A stretch of 64,000 bases of DNA from Nitrospinaceae bacterium (GTDB lineage Bacteria; Nitrospinota; Nitrospinia; Nitrospinales; VA-1). Each line of letters begins with the position of its first letter. Within the stretch, counting starts at the first letter, position 1. Shown here one piece after another: positions 33,174-42,493 of this stretch. The notes under the pieces are model-generated. The model ran no database searches. It was not told the DNA's origin and saw only the letters and a list, made by a program, of their open reading frames with translations. Both the position numbers and the translations under genes were made by a program. The stretch covers positions 434,001 to 498,000 of the forward strand of contig BQJC01000001.1 in NCBI GenBank assembly GCA_021604505.1, given 5' to 3'.

Positions 33174-35903
33174 ATGGATACAGATCAACCTGCAAATACT
33201 CCGTGGCACACAAAAGAAATCCCGGCACTTCTGGCCGAACTCGCCGCCACCGAAAAGGGCTTGACCCTGGAAGAAGCAGACAAACGACTCAAAACGCACG
33301 GCCCAAACAAACTCCCCCGCAAACCCCCGCCCACCCTATGGCAGTTATTGGGTCGACAGTTTAAAAGCGCACTCATTTACATTTTAGGTTTGGCGGCTCT
33401 GGTTTCATTTTTGCTCGGAGATTTTACGGATGCATTTTTCATCGCCGCTGTTCTCGTTTTAAACGCATTGATAGGCGGAATACAGGAATGGCGGGCGGAA
33501 CAAAGCGCGCAAGCCCTGCAAAAACTTCTTCAAATCCGCGCTACCGTTGAAAGAGATGGAAGCATTCAGGAAATCGATGCCGAAAATGTCGTCCCTGGAG
33601 ATGTGATTTGGCTGGAATCGGGAAATCGAGTTCCCGCCGACATTCGAATTCTTATGGCCCACGGCCTGGAAGTTGACGAGTCGTTATTGACCGGAGAATC
33701 TTTTGGAGTGCTGAAAGACCCGTTATGGTCAGGGAAGAGCGAAACCCCGATGGCAGATCGCCGCAATATTGTTCATGCCGCTTCAACGGTAATACGTGGC
33801 CGCGGAAAGGGCGTGGTCGTGGCCACGGGAATGAAAACTGCCATTGGCCAACTTGCCAAAGATGTGATGTCGGCAGGTGGCGGAAAGCCTCCCCTGATTA
33901 TCCGGATGGAACAGTTTAGCCATATGGTGGCGATAGCTGTTCTTGTAGCTTCCGCCGCTCTGGTTTTGATTGGTATTTTCGGGCATGGTCAAGGACTTAA
34001 AGAAATGTTTATGTTTGGCGTGGCTATGGCGGTATCGGCTATTCCCGAAGGATTGCCGGTGGCTATGACCGTGGCTTTGGCTGTTGGATCGTCCCGTATG
34101 GCGGCAAGGGGGGTCATTATCCGTCAACTTGCCGCTGTTGAGGGCCTGGGAAGTTGTACCTTCATTGCCAGTGACAAAACCGGCACCCTGACTTGCAACG
34201 AACTCACGGTCCGGGAAATTCAGTTGGCCCAGGGGGAAACTTTTAAAGTTACAGGAGAAGGATTTGTCCCCGAGGGCCAGATCCTGTTCCAGGATTTACC
34301 TGCAAACCCAGCCCAACATCCCATTTTGGAAGATCTGGTCCGAGCGGCGGTCCTGTGCAATGAAGCGGATTTATATCACCGAGAGGAAACCTGGGTTTGG
34401 CGGGGAGACCCTACAGACATAGCGCTTCTGTCCCTGGGGTACAAACTGAATGGCACCCCACACACCGCATTGGAACAGTTCCCACAGGTCAATCAGATCC
34501 CATTTGAGCCGGAACACCAGTTCTCCGCTTCTTATCATCAAGTCGACGGAGAAACATTAGCATTCGTTAAAGGCGCTCCCGAACGAATCATTTCCATGTG
34601 CGCTATTCCTAAAAATGGCGAGCTTTCTGAAAGGCTCCTTAACGCCGCCGAAAATATGGCTCAACAAGGGTATCGAGTGCTGGCCTTTGCCCAGAGAAAA
34701 ATTGCCGAACAAATGATTCCTTCACAGGTTCCCTCGGAACCCTCTGATTTAGAGTTTCTAGGATTCGTCGGCATGATTGATCCCCTGCGGCCGGGTGTAC
34801 GCGAAGCGGTGGCCGCTTGTGCCGCCTCAGGGATTGAGGTTTGCATGATAACCGGGGACCATCCAAAGACCGCTTTGGCCATTGCCCAAGGACTTGGTCT
34901 GGCTTCCAATCCAGACCAGGTGGTTACGGGATCGGAGCTGATTGGAAAGTCCGATGAGGAATTGCAAAAAATTGTTCAGTATGCCCGCGTGTTTGCCCGC
35001 GTGGCGCCGGATCAAAAACTGAGTCTGGTCAATGCCTTGCGTAATTCAGGACATTTTGTCGCTGTGACTGGAGACGGCATCAACGACGCTCCAGCCTTAC
35101 GTGCTGCAAATATTGGTGTTGCCATGGGAAAAAGCGGGACCGACGTAGCCCGCGAGGCGGCAGAATTGGTAATCAGTGACGACAATTTTGCAACCATCAT
35201 CAACGGTATCGAGGAAGGACGCGTCACCTACGACAATATCCGCAAGGTAATTTACCTTCTGATTTCTACCGGCGCCGCTGAGATCGTGATGATTACCCTT
35301 GCGGTGATCCTGGGGGTGCCCCTGCCTTTGTTGCCTGTGCAATTGCTGTGGCTGAATCTGATCACCAACGGAATCCAGGACGTGGCCCTGGCATTTGAAC
35401 CAAGTGAAAGTGACGTCCTGAAACGCCCGCCCCGCCCGCCTAAAGAGCCCATCTTCAACCGCTTAATGATCGAAAGAACCGTCATCGCCGCTTTGGTAAT
35501 GGGATTGGTGGGTTTTTTCTTTTATATGCACCTTCTGCGATTAGGATGGAGCGAATCCTCTGCGCGAAACGCTCTCCTTCTTCTCATGGTGTTGTTTCAA
35601 AACGTTCACATTGCCAATTGCCGATCAGAGACCAAATCCGCATTTTCCATTTCAATTTTCAGTAGTCCCATTCTGTTTTATGGTGTCATCACAGCCTTTT
35701 CCATCCATGTGCTTACAATGCACCTCCCTTGGGGACAGAAAGTTTTGCGCACCGAACCGGTTGATTTGTCTACCTGGCTAATGGCCTTAGGTTGCGCCTT
35801 TTCCATTTTGGTGATTATGGAAATTCACAAAAGGTTTTGGAATCACTATCATCCCCATACTAAAAATAAAAAAAATCTCGATGGTGAGCCAATTGACCAT
35901 TAA
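33174..35903 (+). CDS. P-type cation-transporting ATPase (P2-type)
   Basis: 909 residues with the full P2 layout: N-terminal cation-ATPase domain, actuator motif LLTGES, M4 motif AIPEGLPVAMT, phosphorylation motif SDKTGTLTC with Asp334, hinge TGDGINDAPAL and about ten membrane helices. It exports or imports a cation at the cost of ATP. M6 reads LNLITNGIQDVALAFEP: Asn and Thr of the calcium-pump site are kept but the usual Asp is Asn, so calcium specificity is doubtful and sodium or another ion is possible. It is followed after 20 bp by nrfH. In an accessory block rich in cation antiporters it may serve ion homeostasis. Confidence 0.93.
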   Translation: MDTDQPANTPWHTKEIPALLAELAATEKGLTLEEADKRLKTHGPNKLPRKPPPTLWQLLGRQFKSALIYILGLAALVSFLLGDFTDAFFIAAVLVLNALIGGIQEWRAEQSAQALQKLLQIRATVERDGSIQEIDAENVVPGDVIWLESGNRVPADIRILMAHGLEVDESLLTGESFGVLKDPLWSGKSETPMADRRNIVHAASTVIRGRGKGVVVATGMKTAIGQLAKDVMSAGGGKPPLIIRMEQFSHMVAIAVLVASAALVLIGIFGHGQGLKEMFMFGVAMAVSAIPEGLPVAMTVALAVGSSRMAARGVIIRQLAAVEGLGSCTFIASDKTGTLTCNELTVREIQLAQGETFKVTGEGFVPEGQILFQDLPANPAQHPILEDLVRAAVLCNEADLYHREETWVWRGDPTDIALLSLGYKLNGTPHTALEQFPQVNQIPFEPEHQFSASYHQVDGETLAFVKGAPERIISMCAIPKNGELSERLLNAAENMAQQGYRVLAFAQRKIAEQMIPSQVPSEPSDLEFLGFVGMIDPLRPGVREAVAACAASGIEVCMITGDHPKTALAIAQGLGLASNPDQVVTGSELIGKSDEELQKIVQYARVFARVAPDQKLSLVNALRNSGHFVAVTGDGINDAPALRAANIGVAMGKSGTDVAREAAELVISDDNFATIINGIEEGRVTYDNIRKVIYLLISTGAAEIVMITLAVILGVPLPLLPVQLLWLNLITNGIQDVALAFEPSESDVLKRPPRPPKEPIFNRLMIERTVIAALVMGLVGFFFYMHLLRLGWSESSARNALLLLMVLFQNVHIANCRSETKSAFSISIFSSPILFYGVITAFSIHVLTMHLPWGQKVLRTEPVDLSTWLMALGCAFSILVIMEIHKRFWNHYHPHTKNKKNLDGEPIDH

Positions 35904-35923
35904 CGCATGGGAACAGTGCAAAT

Positions 35924-36412
35924 ATGTTTAGAGGATTCCAAAAATTTATATCCAAGCACAAATTATCTTCCCCTATTTTATGGATCTTTGTTCTATTTCT
36001 GGCTGGTGGGATTACCGGGCTGGGTGGGTTCACGTTTTTTTATGGCCAAGGGTTTTCTTATCTGTCCGATGCCCCAAAGGCCTGTATCAACTGCCATATC
36101 ATGCAATCGGTTTATGACCGATGGAACCATAGCTCCCATAAGGCCGTTGCTACCTGCAACGACTGTCACACACCCAATTTTTTCTTTGGAAAATATATTG
36201 TCAAAGCCATAAATGGGTGGAACCACAGTTTGGCCTTTACGACCGGGAATTTCCCCGAGCCTCTGCGCATTACAGGGTTTAATCAGAAAGTCACACTAAT
36301 GCAATGCCTAAAATGTCACTCGGCATTGGTTTCTTCAATCATGCAGTTTCACGGAAAAGAAGAAATGAATTGCCTGACGTGTCATTCCGGGGTGGGGCAT
36401 GGAGGAAGGTGA
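35924..36412 (+). CDS. nrfH: NrfH-type tetrahaem quinol dehydrogenase (NapC/NirT family)
   Basis: 162 residues. One N-terminal membrane helix (about 19-40) and four haem-c motifs: CINCH, CNDCH, CLKCH and CLTCH. NrfH takes electrons from menaquinol and passes them to NrfA. Residues after the first haem (MQSVYDRWNHSSHK) match the NrfH/NapC family. The nrfA gene follows after 29 bp. Four haems and length fit NrfH rather than the longer pentahaem types. Confidence 0.92.
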   Translation: MFRGFQKFISKHKLSSPILWIFVLFLAGGITGLGGFTFFYGQGFSYLSDAPKACINCHIMQSVYDRWNHSSHKAVATCNDCHTPNFFFGKYIVKAINGWNHSLAFTTGNFPEPLRITGFNQKVTLMQCLKCHSALVSSIMQFHGKEEMNCLTCHSGVGHGGR

Positions 36413-36441
36413 AATCGATTTATTTGTTAGGAGAAAGAGAA

Positions 36442-37746
36442 ATGAAAAATGATTGCGGAAATATTTCTTTCGGACTTTTAATCGCCCTTGGGATTTCTTT
36501 TATCCTGGGTGTAGGACTTATGTGGGGAATTGGAGCATTATTGATCAATATCCAGGAAAGAAAAGCAGAGGCCAAAATTCCTTTTCAAAAAGTTGTCGAA
36601 ATTGGTGAGAATGAACTGGAACCTTCGGTTTGGGGCAAAAACTTTCCGCATCAATATGACACCTTTATAAAGACTGAAGACTCTTCGATCGGGACCCCGT
36701 TTGGAGGATCCGTTCCCTACAGCAAGTTGGAGAAAAATCCAGCCCTCATTCGCCTATGGGCAGGTTACGCCTTCAGTAAGGACCACAACGAGGACCGTGG
36801 CCATCATCATGCTTTGTCCGATCAGCTTAAAACCCAAAGAGTGACATTGGTTGACCAACCAGGAGGTTGTGCTAATTGTCACGCCGCAGAAACCCCACAA
36901 CTCATAAAATCCATGGGGTGGGAAGCATTCAACAGCACGCCTTTTAATGATATTAAAGAAAAACTTCATTTAGGAACATCCTGCGCCGATTGTCATGATC
37001 CTAAAACCATGGCGCTTCGGATCACCCGTCCCGCCTTCAAAAATGCGATGGAAAAAAGAGGGATAGACATTACCAAGGCAAGCCGGCAGGAAATGCGCAG
37101 TTATGTCTGCGCCCAATGTCACGTGGAATATTATTTCGCTGGGAAAGATAAGCTTTTAACTTTTCCCTGGGACGGCGGATTGAGCGTTGAGAATATTGAG
37201 ACGTATTACGATGCGATCGATTTTAAAGACTGGACTCACAAAGAAACTAAAACGCCCATGATCAAAATCCAGCATCCCGAGTTCGAATTATGGAGTTCAG
37301 GAATTCATGCGAAATCGGGCGTTTCCTGTGCGGATTGTCATATGCCTTTTATGAGGCAAGGCGCTATGAAAATTTCAGACCACTGGTTGAGGAGTCCCCT
37401 GACAAACATCAATAAAGCCTGTCAAACCTGCCATAAAGCGGACGAGCAATTTTTACGGGACCAGGTCATTACCATTCAAAACCGTACCGCCGAGTTGTTG
37501 AGTGTTGCGGAGGATTCTCTTTTAGAGGCCATGGACGCCATTGTAGAAGCCCAAAACAATGGGATACCCGATCATAAATTAGTGGAAGCCAGAAAATTAC
37601 ATAGGAGAAGTGAAATACGTTGGGATTTCATTTCTTCGGAGAACAGCACTGGTTTTCACAGTCCCCAGGAGTCGGCTCGTATTCTCGCCAACTCGATTAA
37701 TTTTGCTCGCCAGTCACAATTAGCTGCTGTGAAAGCTAAAAAATAA
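36442..37746 (+). CDS. nrfA: Ammonia-forming cytochrome c nitrite reductase, CxxCH-type
   Basis: 434 residues. NrfA reduces nitrite to ammonium in the periplasm. A signal anchor (8-32) leads to five haem motifs: CANCH (Cys143), CADCH, CAQCH, CADCH and CQTCH. The first, the active-site haem, is CxxCH and not the CxxCK of E. coli NrfA. Other signatures are present: HNEDRGHHHALSDQ, CAQCHVEYYF (calcium site region) and IQHPEFELWSSGIHAKSGV, which holds the active-site His region. The ATG at 36442 follows AGGAG by 8-9 nt; a longer in-frame start lies inside nrfH. With nrfH it forms a complete NrfHA module; no accessory lyase genes are seen, as expected if no CxxCK haem has to be made. Confidence 0.93.
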   Translation: MKNDCGNISFGLLIALGISFILGVGLMWGIGALLINIQERKAEAKIPFQKVVEIGENELEPSVWGKNFPHQYDTFIKTEDSSIGTPFGGSVPYSKLEKNPALIRLWAGYAFSKDHNEDRGHHHALSDQLKTQRVTLVDQPGGCANCHAAETPQLIKSMGWEAFNSTPFNDIKEKLHLGTSCADCHDPKTMALRITRPAFKNAMEKRGIDITKASRQEMRSYVCAQCHVEYYFAGKDKLLTFPWDGGLSVENIETYYDAIDFKDWTHKETKTPMIKIQHPEFELWSSGIHAKSGVSCADCHMPFMRQGAMKISDHWLRSPLTNINKACQTCHKADEQFLRDQVITIQNRTAELLSVAEDSLLEAMDAIVEAQNNGIPDHKLVEARKLHRRSEIRWDFISSENSTGFHSPQESARILANSINFARQSQLAAVKAKK

Positions 37747-37914
37747 ATTTACCGAAGCAAATAGTGAGCAGGCTCAATGAGCTGAAAGTCGAATGCAATA
37801 CCTAGATTAGTTTTCGATTATCGAATCAGTCAGTTATTATTGTTGATATTTCGGCTCATTTAAAAAGTATGAACATACCTTTTATCAGAAACACAAACCA
37901 TTGCCTTTTGTAAT

Positions 37915-39153
37915 ATGCCGGTCAAATCATTGCGTGTTCTCGTCATCAATTCAGGCAGTTCTTCCATCAAGTTCTGCCTGTACGACATGGAACGGGAGAT
38001 GCCGCTGGTAGCAGGTACACTGGAACGCATTGGCGAACCCAAAAGCAGCAGCGTTTACCGAAAGTATTCTGCCACGGGTGATGGGGAAGAGCGCAAAGAG
38101 AATTTGCCTGTCGCGGATCATTCAGCAGGCCTGAAACAGATTTTGGCTTTTCTGGAAAGCAGCGATTCTCTGGATTCGATGAAACCGCTGCATGCCATCG
38201 GCCATCGCGTCGTTCACGGTGGCGAGGTCTTCCAGGCCCCGACGCTCATCGATGAAAGCGTGATTGAGGGAATCCGTGAAATGATGCCACTGGCACCCTT
38301 ACATAACCCGGCAAATCTGGCAGGCATAGAGGTAACGCATCGGCTTTGCCCGCAGGTGCCGCAGGTCGCGGTGTTTGATACCGCTTTCTTCCGGGCTCTT
38401 CCTCCCAAAGCCTATCGCTATGCCCTGCCGGATGAATTGTACAGACATCATCAGATACGCCGTTACGGTTTTCACGGCACCTCACACCAGCATGTCGCCA
38501 AACAGGCGGCCAACCATCTAAAACAGCCGTTCGAAAAATTGCGGCTCATCACCTTGCATCTGGGAAATGGCGCCAGTGTTGCCGCAATCCGCGATGGCAT
38601 TTGCATCGACACCTCCATGGGCATGACGCCACTGGAGGGCCTTATCATGGGAACGCGCTGTGGTGACCTGGACCCTTCCGTGCATTTTTACCTCGCCCGG
38701 ACACTGGGTATGGATCTCGATGAAATCGAAACCCTGTTAAACCATGACAGCGGAATGAAGGGCCTGTGCGGCGCCAAGGACATGCGCGAAGTGCATCGGT
38801 TGGCGGACAGCGGCGACGAACGTGCGCGCCTTGCAATTGATATGTACTGCTACCGGATATGCAAATATATTGGCGCCTATTATGTTACCCTTGGCGGATT
38901 GGATGCACTGATATTCACCGCGGGCATTGGCGAGAACGATCCGCTCATTCGTCAGTCAATCTGCAACAGACTGTCCGTATTGGGCATCACACTCGATGGC
39001 GGGCGAAACCAGAATGGCACAAACGGAACCTTAAACATCAGCGGAGCAAACAGCAAGGTGCAAGCGCTGGTTGTTCCTGCCAACGAGGAGTTCGAGATCG
39101 CCCGCCAGGCTGTATCGACCATAAACAAAAGCAACGCCCATCGAAGATATTGA
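37915..39153 (+). CDS. ackA: Acetate kinase
   Basis: 412 residues, full length. It interconverts acetyl phosphate plus ADP with acetate plus ATP. Motifs: VLVINSGSSSIKF at the start, HRVVHGG, VFDTAFF, YGFHGTSH, HLGNGASVAAI, GLIMGTRCGDLDPS and TAGIGEND. It is the first gene of the second Mrp-type cluster; mnhE starts on its stop codon (TGATG). Phosphoketolase, a source of acetyl phosphate, ends the same cluster, so the two enzymes probably work in sequence. A 168-bp gap before it likely holds a promoter, but I cannot point to clear boxes. Confidence 0.96.
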   Translation: MPVKSLRVLVINSGSSSIKFCLYDMEREMPLVAGTLERIGEPKSSSVYRKYSATGDGEERKENLPVADHSAGLKQILAFLESSDSLDSMKPLHAIGHRVVHGGEVFQAPTLIDESVIEGIREMMPLAPLHNPANLAGIEVTHRLCPQVPQVAVFDTAFFRALPPKAYRYALPDELYRHHQIRRYGFHGTSHQHVAKQAANHLKQPFEKLRLITLHLGNGASVAAIRDGICIDTSMGMTPLEGLIMGTRCGDLDPSVHFYLARTLGMDLDEIETLLNHDSGMKGLCGAKDMREVHRLADSGDERARLAIDMYCYRICKYIGAYYVTLGGLDALIFTAGIGENDPLIRQSICNRLSVLGITLDGGRNQNGTNGTLNISGANSKVQALVVPANEEFEIARQAVSTINKSNAHRRY

Positions 39154-39662
39154 TGATGAATTTTTCAAAAATAAAAACGGGTTGTTTTGCCATGATATCG
39201 CGAGTGGGGGTATTTCTGCTCATCTGGTGGATTCTTACCGATGGCGCTCCATCCTCATGGTGGATCGGTGTACCGGCGGTCTTGCTTGCGGGTATTGTCA
39301 GCGCAGCGCTGATCCCACCTGTACCTATAGTCTGGTTGGAACTTTTAAAGTTTGTGCCTTTTTTCCTCCTGCATTCTTTGCTTGGTGGTGTGGATGTGGC
39401 TCGACGCGCCTTTCAGCCTAACTTGCCTATCGCCCCCGGCCTCATTGAATATCCATTTCAGCTGCCGCAGGGACTACCGCTTGTTTTCATGACCACCATC
39501 GTCAATCTGCTGCCAGGTACATTGATCGCTGAATTCGATCAGAGCCTGTTAAAAGTGCACGTGTTGGACAGGCGCAAAGATTTCATGACAGAACTCGAGG
39601 CGGTTGAGCAACGTGTGGCCCGCATTTTTGGTACATCCCTGCAGATTTCTGAAGGAGGTTAA
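39153..39662 (+). CDS. mnhE: Mrp antiporter subunit E, second cluster
   Basis: 169 residues. N-terminal membrane helices (VGVFLLIWWILTDGAPSSWW) and the MrpE core FMTTIVNLLPGTLIAEFDQSLLKVHVLD. The start ATG overlaps the ackA stop codon (TGATG), so the two are translationally coupled; a second ATG follows directly. It differs clearly in sequence from the first-cluster MnhE, so the two clusters are not a recent duplication. Confidence 0.9.
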   Translation: MMNFSKIKTGCFAMISRVGVFLLIWWILTDGAPSSWWIGVPAVLLAGIVSAALIPPVPIVWLELLKFVPFFLLHSLLGGVDVARRAFQPNLPIAPGLIEYPFQLPQGLPLVFMTTIVNLLPGTLIAEFDQSLLKVHVLDRRKDFMTELEAVEQRVARIFGTSLQISEGG

Positions 39663-39666
39663 AGAA

Positions 39667-40653
39667 ATGATGCCTTTCAAAAACATTCTTTGTGTTTTGG
39701 AACCCGGAGAGAAAAGTAAACCCGCCTTGGAACGCGCTGTTACCCTGGCAGAGAACAACCAGGCCAACCTGACGGTCGTCAACGTGATTCCGCGCATCAC
39801 TGCCGGCATCCAAATGCCGGAAGGCGGTCCCATCTCGGCCACATTGCAAACCGCGATGGCTAGTGACCGTGCGCAGATGATGGAAACTTTGATCGATCCT
39901 TACCTGAAACTTGTCGAGATCCAATCCAAGGTGTTAATAGGCACGTCCTATCTCGAAATAGTCCGCGAGGTACTACGCCATGAACACGACCTGGTCATCA
40001 AAGCTCCCGAGACCCAGGATTGGCGGGACCGGTTATTCGGCAGTGATGATATGAACCTTTTGCGCCAGTGCCCCTGCCCGGTTTGGCTGATCAAGCCAGG
40101 GGAACTGAAGTCCTACAAACGCATCCTGGCGGCGGTGGATGTCGATCTGGATGACGAGGACCCACCGGCGGAGCTGGAATCGCGACGTTCTCTTAACCGG
40201 AAGATTCTTGAAAGGGCATATTCTCTGGCGATTTCCGACTTTGCCGAACTGCACGTTATGCATGCCTGGGAGGCGATCGGGGAAAGTGCCATGCGCGGCG
40301 CGTTTATGCATAGGCCAGAGGAGAAAATTATGGCCTACGTCGAACAGGTGAGGCGACATCGCAAGGCCAGTTTGGACAAGCTCATGCGCGAAACGACCAG
40401 CCATATTGGGAAGGACGCCACGGATTACCTCAAACCACAAACGCATCTGGTGAAGGGTCTGGCTTCCAAAGAGATCCCGGCGTTGGCTAAGCGGATCAAG
40501 GCCTCTCTTGTCGTCATGGGCACTGTGGCCAGAACCGGAATTCCGGGATTCATCATGGGCAATACAGCAGAGACGATTTTGGAGCAGATTGACTGCTCCG
40601 TGCTCGCGATCAAGCCGCCTGGTTTCGTAACGCCGGTCACTTTGGAGGCCTGA
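39667..40653 (+). CDS. Double universal stress protein (UspE-like)
   Basis: 328 residues with two Usp domains in tandem. The first begins FKNILCVLEPGEKSKPALERAV; the second begins KRILAAVDVDLDDED and ends with the ATP-binding loop GTVARTGIPGFIMGNTAE. The first domain lacks a clear form of this loop. GAAGGAGG lies 7 nt before the ATG at 39667. It sits inside an Mrp operon, between mnhE and mnhF, which is unusual; fusion or pairing of Usp with Na+/H+ antiporters is known elsewhere and suggests nucleotide-dependent control of the transporter (inference). Confidence 0.9.
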   Translation: MMPFKNILCVLEPGEKSKPALERAVTLAENNQANLTVVNVIPRITAGIQMPEGGPISATLQTAMASDRAQMMETLIDPYLKLVEIQSKVLIGTSYLEIVREVLRHEHDLVIKAPETQDWRDRLFGSDDMNLLRQCPCPVWLIKPGELKSYKRILAAVDVDLDDEDPPAELESRRSLNRKILERAYSLAISDFAELHVMHAWEAIGESAMRGAFMHRPEEKIMAYVEQVRRHRKASLDKLMRETTSHIGKDATDYLKPQTHLVKGLASKEIPALAKRIKASLVVMGTVARTGIPGFIMGNTAETILEQIDCSVLAIKPPGFVTPVTLEA

Positions 40654-40659
40654 GCACGC

Positions 40660-40938
40660 GTGCAGATTCTTTACCTCGCATTGGCGCTGTTTCTTCTTGT
40701 GAACCTCGGTGCCGGGATGTGGCGTATACTGCGCGGTCCGACCGCTGCTGATCGTATGATGGCGGCGCAGTTATTTGGCACCACGGCAGTGGCCGTGCTA
40801 CTACTGCTGGCGCAGGCAACTGGAAAACCCGCCCTCAGCGATGTGGCATTGGTGTTTGCCCTATTGGCCGCGGTGACGACGGTGGCTTTCGTGCGGCGAG
40901 CCTGGACGGACCAAGGGGCAAACAATGAATCCGAATGA
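40660..40938 (+). CDS. mnhF: Mrp antiporter subunit F, second cluster
   Basis: 92 residues, three membrane helices, with the MrpF signature WRILRGPTAADRMMAAQLFG. The start is GTG at 40660, 6 bp after the Usp stop, with GGAGG about 12 nt upstream within the Usp gene. It overlaps mnhG by 14 bp. Confidence 0.9.
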   Translation: MQILYLALALFLLVNLGAGMWRILRGPTAADRMMAAQLFGTTAVAVLLLLAQATGKPALSDVALVFALLAAVTTVAFVRRAWTDQGANNESE

Positions 40939-41224
40939 TACCCTTTCCACGGCACTGCTGATCGCCGGTGCCATCTTCTTTCTGGCTGGCACCGTAGGCC
41001 TGTTGCGCTTTCCGGATGTATACACCCGTCTTCACGCCATAACCAAAGCAGACAACGTGGGCTTGGGCCTTGTGGTGATGGGTCTGGCTGTGCAGGCGGA
41101 AACATGGGCGGAGGCAGGCAAACTTTTGCTGATCTGGTGTTTAGTTTTGCTCGCCGGGGCCAGTGTTTCCCATCTGATCGCCAGAGGCGCATTGACTAGA
41201 GGTATAAAGCTGTGGAGGCGGTAA
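40925..41224 (+). CDS. mnhG: Mrp antiporter subunit G, second cluster
   Basis: 99 residues, three membrane helices, with the MrpG signature GLLRFPDVYTRLHAITKADNVG. Overlaps mnhF by 14 bp and the next gene by 13 bp, so the row is tightly coupled. Confidence 0.92.
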   Translation: MNPNDTLSTALLIAGAIFFLAGTVGLLRFPDVYTRLHAITKADNVGLGLVVMGLAVQAETWAEAGKLLLIWCLVLLAGASVSHLIARGALTRGIKLWRR

Positions 41225-42183
41225 CCCTTTTACAATGGACTTTCGATATCCTGTTGGGACTGGGCTTGTTATGGTTGGCCTGGCAGGCACTGACGAGTCC
41301 GGATCTGTTCAAAGGGATTGTATTGTTCATCGCCTTCGGTCTGTTGATGGCATTGGCCTGGGTGCGTCTGGATGCGCCGGATATTGCGCTTGCTGAAGCG
41401 GGTATCGGTGCCGGACTCACCGGCGCTTTACTGCTGGCTGCGTTCGCAAAATTGCGCACTGTAAAAACGAACCGGGATATAGCAGAACACCCGGAAAAAG
41501 GGAAACTTAAAAACCGATCCCTCCAATTCTGGCCGGCTGCACTCCTCCTGGTTGTTGCCGCCGGACTCGGGTACGCGGTTTTGTCTTTACCGCCTTATGC
41601 CACGGGTTTGAGTTCAGAGGTCGATGCAAATCTCAATGCCAGTGGGGTGAGCAACCCGGTAACCGCGGTACTACTCAACTTCCGGGGTTATGACACCATG
41701 TTGGAGATGTTCGTCTTGTTACTGGCACTGCTTGGTGTCTGGTCACTTGAGGGTTCGGCCCTGACCCGCGAAGCATTACCCGGCCCCGTGCTGAATACCC
41801 TAACGCGTGTCTTGACACCGATGTTGATCCTGGTGGCGGCTTACCTGCTATGGGTCGGTGCCCATGCACCCGGCGGTGCTTTTCAGGCGGGTTCGGTGCT
41901 AGGCGCGGCGGGAGTGCTTCTACTGTTGTCGGGTTGGCGTCTCCCCTCTAATTTAGCCGCAATGCCTCTGCGGCTCACATTGGTGGCAGGCCCTGCCATA
42001 TTTGTGGCAATGGTTGTGCTCACGATGCTGATTGAGGGGCGGTTGCTGGAATACCCCCCGGAGCAGGCTGGCATCCTGATGCTGTTTCTAGAGACGGCGG
42101 CGACCCTCTCCATCGGCGTGACATTAGCCGCCCTGTTCCTCGGTGGACGCCCTCAAAATAAAAACAACAAGGAACACACATGA
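41212..42183 (+). CDS. Fused MbhD/MbhE (DUF4040) and MnhB subunit
   Basis: 323 residues. Residues 1-90 are DUF4040/MbhD (SPDLFKGIVLFIAFGLLMALAWVRLDAPDIALAEAGIGAGL, with the acidic residue in LAEAG). Residues about 100-190 match MbhE (SGVSNPVTAVLLNFRGYDTMLEM). From about 195 onwards is an MnhB domain (VGAHAPGGAFQAGSVLGAAGVLLLL). The first cluster keeps these as two genes. The start is GTG at 41212 inside mnhG; the end overlaps mnhC by 4 bp. A fusion of the MrpA tail with MrpB is seen in several Mrp-like clusters. Confidence 0.88.
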   Translation: MEAVTLLQWTFDILLGLGLLWLAWQALTSPDLFKGIVLFIAFGLLMALAWVRLDAPDIALAEAGIGAGLTGALLLAAFAKLRTVKTNRDIAEHPEKGKLKNRSLQFWPAALLLVVAAGLGYAVLSLPPYATGLSSEVDANLNASGVSNPVTAVLLNFRGYDTMLEMFVLLLALLGVWSLEGSALTREALPGPVLNTLTRVLTPMLILVAAYLLWVGAHAPGGAFQAGSVLGAAGVLLLLSGWRLPSNLAAMPLRLTLVAGPAIFVAMVVLTMLIEGRLLEYPPEQAGILMLFLETAATLSIGVTLAALFLGGRPQNKNNKEHT

Positions 42184-42488
42184 ACGCCGCATTCCTTTTT
42201 GCCTTGGTGGGTGCCGGGCTTTTTTCGCTGGGGTTGTATGCCCTGATCGTTCATGCGCACCTGTTGCGCAAGATCCTGGCCACCAATGTGATAGGTAGCG
42301 GAGTCTTCCTGGTACTGGTGGCGCTGGCAAAGCGTACCGGGCAGGCTCAGCCTGACGTAGTGCCGCACGCCCTGGTCATCACCGGCATCGTGGTTGCTGT
42401 CTCGGCCACGGCATTGGCGCTCACTTTGATGTTGAAACTGACTGCGGAAACCGGACGCGCCGAGCTTCCCGAAGACCCAGGAGAGTAG
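42180..42488 (+). CDS. mnhC: Mrp antiporter subunit C, second cluster (NuoK-like)
   Basis: 102 residues with three membrane helices: LVGAGLFSLGLYALIVHAHLLRKILATNVIGSG and VVPHALVITGIVVAVSATALAL, the MrpC core. The ATG overlaps the previous stop (ATGA). MnhD follows after 5 bp. Confidence 0.92.
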   Translation: MNAAFLFALVGAGLFSLGLYALIVHAHLLRKILATNVIGSGVFLVLVALAKRTGQAQPDVVPHALVITGIVVAVSATALALTLMLKLTAETGRAELPEDPGE

Positions 42489-42493
42489 CAACG

